From Desulfobacterales bacterium (GTDB taxonomy: Bacteria; Desulfobacterota; Desulfobacteria; Desulfobacterales; JAHEIW01): a stretch of DNA of 23,834 bases. The DNA is taken from contig JAQYWI010000070.1 of the NCBI GenBank assembly GCA_030145015.1, forward strand, positions 1 to 23,834, given 5' to 3'. Under the pieces are notes generated by a model. That model did not search any database and was not told the origin of the DNA. It saw nothing but the letters and a program-made list of their open reading frames with translations. Below are positions 21,219 to 23,834 of the stretch, in pieces. The first letter of the stretch is position 1; each line of letters opens with the position of its first letter. The translations under genes and the position numbers were made by a program.

Positions 21219-21310
21219 ATCCGCAGATTTCGCAGATTAACGCAGATTATTTCCATGTTTGCATCACAGCTGAGCATGAATTCTTATGTAAATCTTTGTA
21301 ATCTGTGGAT
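21219..21310. repeat. Palindromic element with GCAGATT tandem units
   Basis: The left side has three CGCAGATT units at a 10-bp period from 21222; ATCCGCAGATT (21219-21229) is complementary to AATCTGTGGAT (21300-21310) with one wobble-type mismatch. It fills the gap between the XRE-type gene and the hydrolase. Similar 'CGCAGATT' arrays are common intergenic debris in environmental bacterial genomes. Confidence 0.55.
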
Positions 21311-21393
21311 TAAATTGTTTTCTATTCTCGGTTGAGGTTGCCTTTAGCATAAATCCATCCAAAGATAAATAATCAAAGCCGTATCCACTAGTA

Positions 21394-22200
21394 TCAGCGA
21401 TCGAATGTCAAAAAATTCATCATTTCACCCCACCATGACGCATCCGACTTAGAGGGCCAACTATTGTGCTCTGCTTTCGGAAATATCCAAAGACGTTTCG
21501 GCGCTTGCAAGGCTTCGTACAAACGGCGGGTAAATCGGTTGGGGATAATCTTGTCCTGCCCCGCCATCATGACGGCAACCGGGCCGCGATAATTTGATAG
21601 GTTCGCCAAATTGTCGTAAGAATCCTTTAGCATCCATCGGACCGGAAGAAACCAATATTTGCTCCGGGCCAGGTTGGATAACGAATCCCACGGCGTTATC
21701 AAAGCGACACCGTCGATAGTCGCATTGCTATTGGCAACGACGCCGCACACCACTCCGCATCCGAGTGACTCTCCAAGAAGATAGATTGGTCGTCCAAATT
21801 CTTTTAGCGCCAGGCGGGTCGATTCAATTGCATCCGCTGTGAATTCTTTTTCGCCGGTTTTTCCCGGGCGGGACCCATAAGCGGGATATTCAGCCAATAT
21901 CACGCGATACCCAAGTCGGTTTAATGCGCTGGCATAGTAAGTGCGATCCAGAGCATTGCCCGCGTTGCCGTGGAATACCAATATCGTTCCCTGGCTTTTT
22001 TGAGCTGCACGCGGCGATACGAAACCGCGGTAAGTTTTTACGCTATCCGGCCAAAGCCGTAGATTTCTATTTTCAGCGGATTGCGCGATTATTTCAGGGT
22101 CTGATTTTTCGGGGTGATAGATAAAAAAATCTTGAAAGAAATACATGCCGAACACAACGATCAGATAATAAATTGGAAGGCGTAACATAAGTTTCTTCAT
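21394..22200 (-). CDS. Membrane-anchored alpha/beta hydrolase (BEM46/ABHD-like)
   Basis: Probable serine esterase or thioesterase, anchored by one N-terminal helix (residues 7-27) with the domain likely outside the cytoplasm. Seen: the oxyanion segment HGNAGN (77-82), nucleophile elbow GESLG with Ser145, Asp216 in GQDKIIP and His245 in EHNSW, i.e. a complete catalytic triad. The length (268) and the FHGNAGN / AEYPAYG...RPG pattern fit the family typified by YfhR, BEM46 and ABHD13/17. The ATG at 22200 lies 12 nt after the stop codon of the M20 peptidase gene, so the two are translated from one transcript; its Shine-Dalgarno sequence is weak. The substrate is unknown. Confidence 0.87.
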   Translation of the reverse strand: MKKLMLRLPIYYLIVVFGMYFFQDFFIYHPEKSDPEIIAQSAENRNLRLWPDSVKTYRGFVSPRAAQKSQGTILVFHGNAGNALDRTYYASALNRLGYRVILAEYPAYGSRPGKTGEKEFTADAIESTRLALKEFGRPIYLLGESLGCGVVCGVVANSNATIDGVALITPWDSLSNLARSKYWFLPVRWMLKDSYDNLANLSNYRGPVAVMMAGQDKIIPNRFTRRLYEALQAPKRLWIFPKAEHNSWPSKSDASWWGEMMNFLTFDR

Positions 22201-22212
22201 TTTTTTCTATGG

Positions 22213-23379
22213 TTACGGATTGCAGAAATTCATTATGGATCGAACCAACACTTCTGCTGTGGTGATGACCGAATCCACATCCACATATTCAACGGCTGCA
22301 TGCGCACCATCACCGGACGGCCCAAAAATAACGGTTGGAATGCCGGCTTGCGCCAAAATAGCAGAATCCAGCCAGGCCCACATGCCCTCATATTTAGGGG
22401 CCTGATGGCGTATCGATTGACAGGACCGGCTGACGGTCTGCACGATGGGTTGATCCGCGGAAATCTCAAATGCCGGCCGAAAGAAAAAAACATCAAAGTC
22501 GGCCTTGAATTGATCATCTTGCCGCTGGATATTCTGCAGTAAGTCCTGGATTTCTGTGGTTACTGCCTGGCGATCTTCGCCGGGCAGATTTCTTCTTTCC
22601 AGCTCGATTTTGCAGTAATCCGGGTAGGTGCTCAGCTCGGTTCCGCCGCTGATCAGAGAAGCATGTATGGACGGGGAGCCCAGTAAAGGGTGGGTTTTGC
22701 GGGTCAGATCCGTTCTTCCAAGATGTTCAATTGCCGTCAGGACTTTGCCGGCCTTGACAATGGCATCGATTCCCCTGTGCGGCAGGCTGCCGTGGGCGGC
22801 CTGCCCGAAAATCTCAATTTTTATCCAGGCAAACCCCTTATGGGCGATGACAATATCCAGATCTGTCGGTTCACAGATGATGGCAGCATCCGCGGTATAT
22901 TCGTCTACCACAGCTTCGGTTCCAATGCTGGCATATTCTTCATCTGCAACCAGGGTCAGGATCAGGTCGCCTTTCAACTTGATTCGCGCCTCTATGATTG
23001 TTTGCGCAGCCATCATCAGAGCAGCGACGCCGGCCTTCATGTCCAGGGCGCCTCTGCCATAGATTTTGCCCCCTTTTTTCTCGGCTGCGAATGGATCCGT
23101 TTCCATATTATCGGCACTGACGGTATCCGTATGGCCATTTAACATAAGCACCGGCCCCCCGCCGGTTCCTTTTAAAACCCCGATAACATTGACTCTGTTT
23201 TTCTCAATCTCCTGAAAGCGAACCTCCAATCCCAATTTATTAAGATACGATCCGATATATCGAGCAATGCTGGCCTCTCCGGTGCCCTTGCTTGAAAGCG
23301 ATGGATTCACCGAGTCAATTTGAATCAGTTTCTGTAAAAGTGCTAGCAGGCTTTCACGATTGATTTGGATTTCAGTCAT
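22213..23379 (-). CDS. M20 family metallopeptidase (ArgE/DapE/carboxypeptidase G2-like)
   Basis: Zinc-dependent amidohydrolase or exopeptidase acting on N-acyl amino acids or small peptides, cytoplasmic. Co-catalytic metal ligands and general base are visible: GHTDTV (His83, Asp85), GRGALDMKAG (Asp113), DEE (146-148), EPTD (Glu170) and the C-terminal DGAHAAVEY (His360). The dimerisation lid with HGSLPHRGIDAI is present. At 388 residues it has the family's normal length. ArgE, DapE and succinyl-diaminopimelate-type functions cannot be separated from the sequence alone. The ATG at 23379 has no strong Shine-Dalgarno sequence. It is the first gene of a two-gene unit with the alpha/beta hydrolase. 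Confidence 0.9.
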   Translation of the reverse strand: MTEIQINRESLLALLQKLIQIDSVNPSLSSKGTGEASIARYIGSYLNKLGLEVRFQEIEKNRVNVIGVLKGTGGGPVLMLNGHTDTVSADNMETDPFAAEKKGGKIYGRGALDMKAGVAALMMAAQTIIEARIKLKGDLILTLVADEEYASIGTEAVVDEYTADAAIICEPTDLDIVIAHKGFAWIKIEIFGQAAHGSLPHRGIDAIVKAGKVLTAIEHLGRTDLTRKTHPLLGSPSIHASLISGGTELSTYPDYCKIELERRNLPGEDRQAVTTEIQDLLQNIQRQDDQFKADFDVFFFRPAFEISADQPIVQTVSRSCQSIRHQAPKYEGMWAWLDSAILAQAGIPTVIFGPSGDGAHAAVEYVDVDSVITTAEVLVRSIMNFCNP

Positions 23380-23415
23380 TACGCTATACCCGGTTATTTA
23401 ATACCTAAATTATGC

Positions 23416-23428
23416 CCCGCTTTGCGGG
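23416..23428. repeat. Short GC-rich hairpin between the GNAT and M20 genes
   Basis: CCCGC-TTT-GCGGG, followed at once by GACG-AAG-CGTC, two small stem-loops in an AT-rich gap. No U-run follows on the minus strand. Possibly transcript-end structure for the GNAT gene or another dispersed repeat. Confidence 0.35.
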
Positions 23429-23473
23429 ACGAAGCGTCTAATTTTATGATATTAAGGGGCTCCTCATAAAAAT

Positions 23474-23834
23474 TCAGGTAATCGACGACGACTGCGGGAC
23501 CACTTGCTTGATTTGAAGCGAGACGGTCTTTTTGCCGTTTTCGGTTTTCTGAGTCCCGACTTCTTTAAACCCGTATTTTTGATGAAACTGCCGGGAGATC
23601 TCATTTTTCGGCTGCAGGTTGTATTCGCAGGTCATGACGGGCATGTTATGTTGTGCGGCAAAATGTTCAAGATCCTGGTACAGCGAGAAGGCAATACCTT
23701 TTCGACGTGAATCGGGTGCAACGACGATTCGGTCAATATAAACAAAGTTTTTATAGTGCTTTTTAAACCATTGGAAATTGAGACTGTCGTAATCGGCCTG
23801 CGGATCAAAGCCGATTAAAAACCCTGCTGTTTGA
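23474..23834 (-). CDS. GNAT family N-acetyltransferase, 5' end beyond the window
   Basis: About 119 C-terminal codons are present and the frame runs off the right edge. The GNAT signature is visible: YIDRIVVAPDSRRKGIAFSLYQDLEHFAA (strand 4, the acetyl-CoA pyrophosphate-binding R/Q-x-x-G/A loop here SRRKGIA, and helix 3), followed by a strand with MPVMTCEYNL and the QFHQKYGFKEVG segment near the end. The substrate cannot be told. The family transfers acetyl from acetyl-CoA to amines of proteins, antibiotics or small molecules. The stop codon is TGA at 23474. It is on the same strand and upstream of the M20 peptidase gene, with a 94-bp gap holding a GC-rich hairpin. Confidence 0.85.
   Translation of the reverse strand, partial: QTAGFLIGFDPQADYDSLNFQWFKKHYKNFVYIDRIVVAPDSRRKGIAFSLYQDLEHFAAQHNMPVMTCEYNLQPKNEISRQFHQKYGFKEVGTQKTENGKKTVSLQIKQVVPQSSSIT

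Noticed and set aside
23504..23710. Plus-strand 68-codon open frame at the right end
   Set aside because: Antisense to the GNAT acetyltransferase, whose acetyl-CoA-binding motif is clear on the minus strand.

Overview
The window looks like a chromosomal segment of a free-living anaerobic Desulfobacterota (deltaproteobacterial) bacterium, probably a sulfate reducer or syntroph. This is inferred from gene content: two MoeA-type molybdopterin enzymes (one fused to a periplasmic-binding-like domain), two DUF362 proteins (one with a double [4Fe-4S] ferredoxin motif), an AmmeMemoRadiSam-type radical SAM enzyme, a YkgJ-type cysteine-cluster protein and a sigma-54 promoter. Many gaps also carry small degenerate palindromic or tandem repeats. 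No tRNA, rRNA, CRISPR array or intact insertion sequence was seen.

Left part (1-7140), all on the minus strand: the 5' part of dnaJ (cut by the window edge), an MFS exporter, undecaprenyl-diphosphatase (uppP/bacA), and two adjacent moeA genes. The MoeA-PBP fusion gene is bracketed by two directly oriented copies of a degenerate intergenic repeat. Centre (7179-11535): a divergent sigma-70-like promoter precedes a plus-strand RhlB-like DEAD-box helicase, then a class I methyltransferase, an AmrS-like radical SAM enzyme and a small IscA/HesB-like GCC-motif protein. A near-perfect bidirectional terminator separates these from the minus-strand cstA peptide/pyruvate transporter.

Regulatory centre (13403-15964): the 744-bp region upstream of cstA holds three copies of the perfect Shine-Dalgarno sequence AAGGAGGTGAT (minus strand), two of them inside a repeated module of about 48 bp, plus a short open frame directly before the cstA ribosome-binding site. 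After a second MFS gene comes a 651-bp divergent gap with two related dyads, a near-consensus sigma-54 promoter (-24/-12) and, about 37 nt after the predicted start, a strong intrinsic terminator. Together these suggest an enhancer-driven, sigma-54-dependent small RNA of about 80 nt with a CU-rich, anti-Shine-Dalgarno-like single-stranded segment, or an attenuated leader of the next operon. I consider this the most interesting feature of the window.

Right part (15965-23834): an amidohydrolase and a DUF362 protein form a plus-strand operon; a YkgJ-type protein and a ferredoxin-DUF362 protein are divergent; then a minus-strand pair of a small XRE-type regulator and an unusual soluble protein joining a MotA-cytoplasmic-like segment to a FliG C-terminal-like domain; then a minus-strand M20 peptidase, alpha/beta hydrolase and the 3' part of a GNAT acetyltransferase. 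Functions come from motifs read by eye; no database search was possible.
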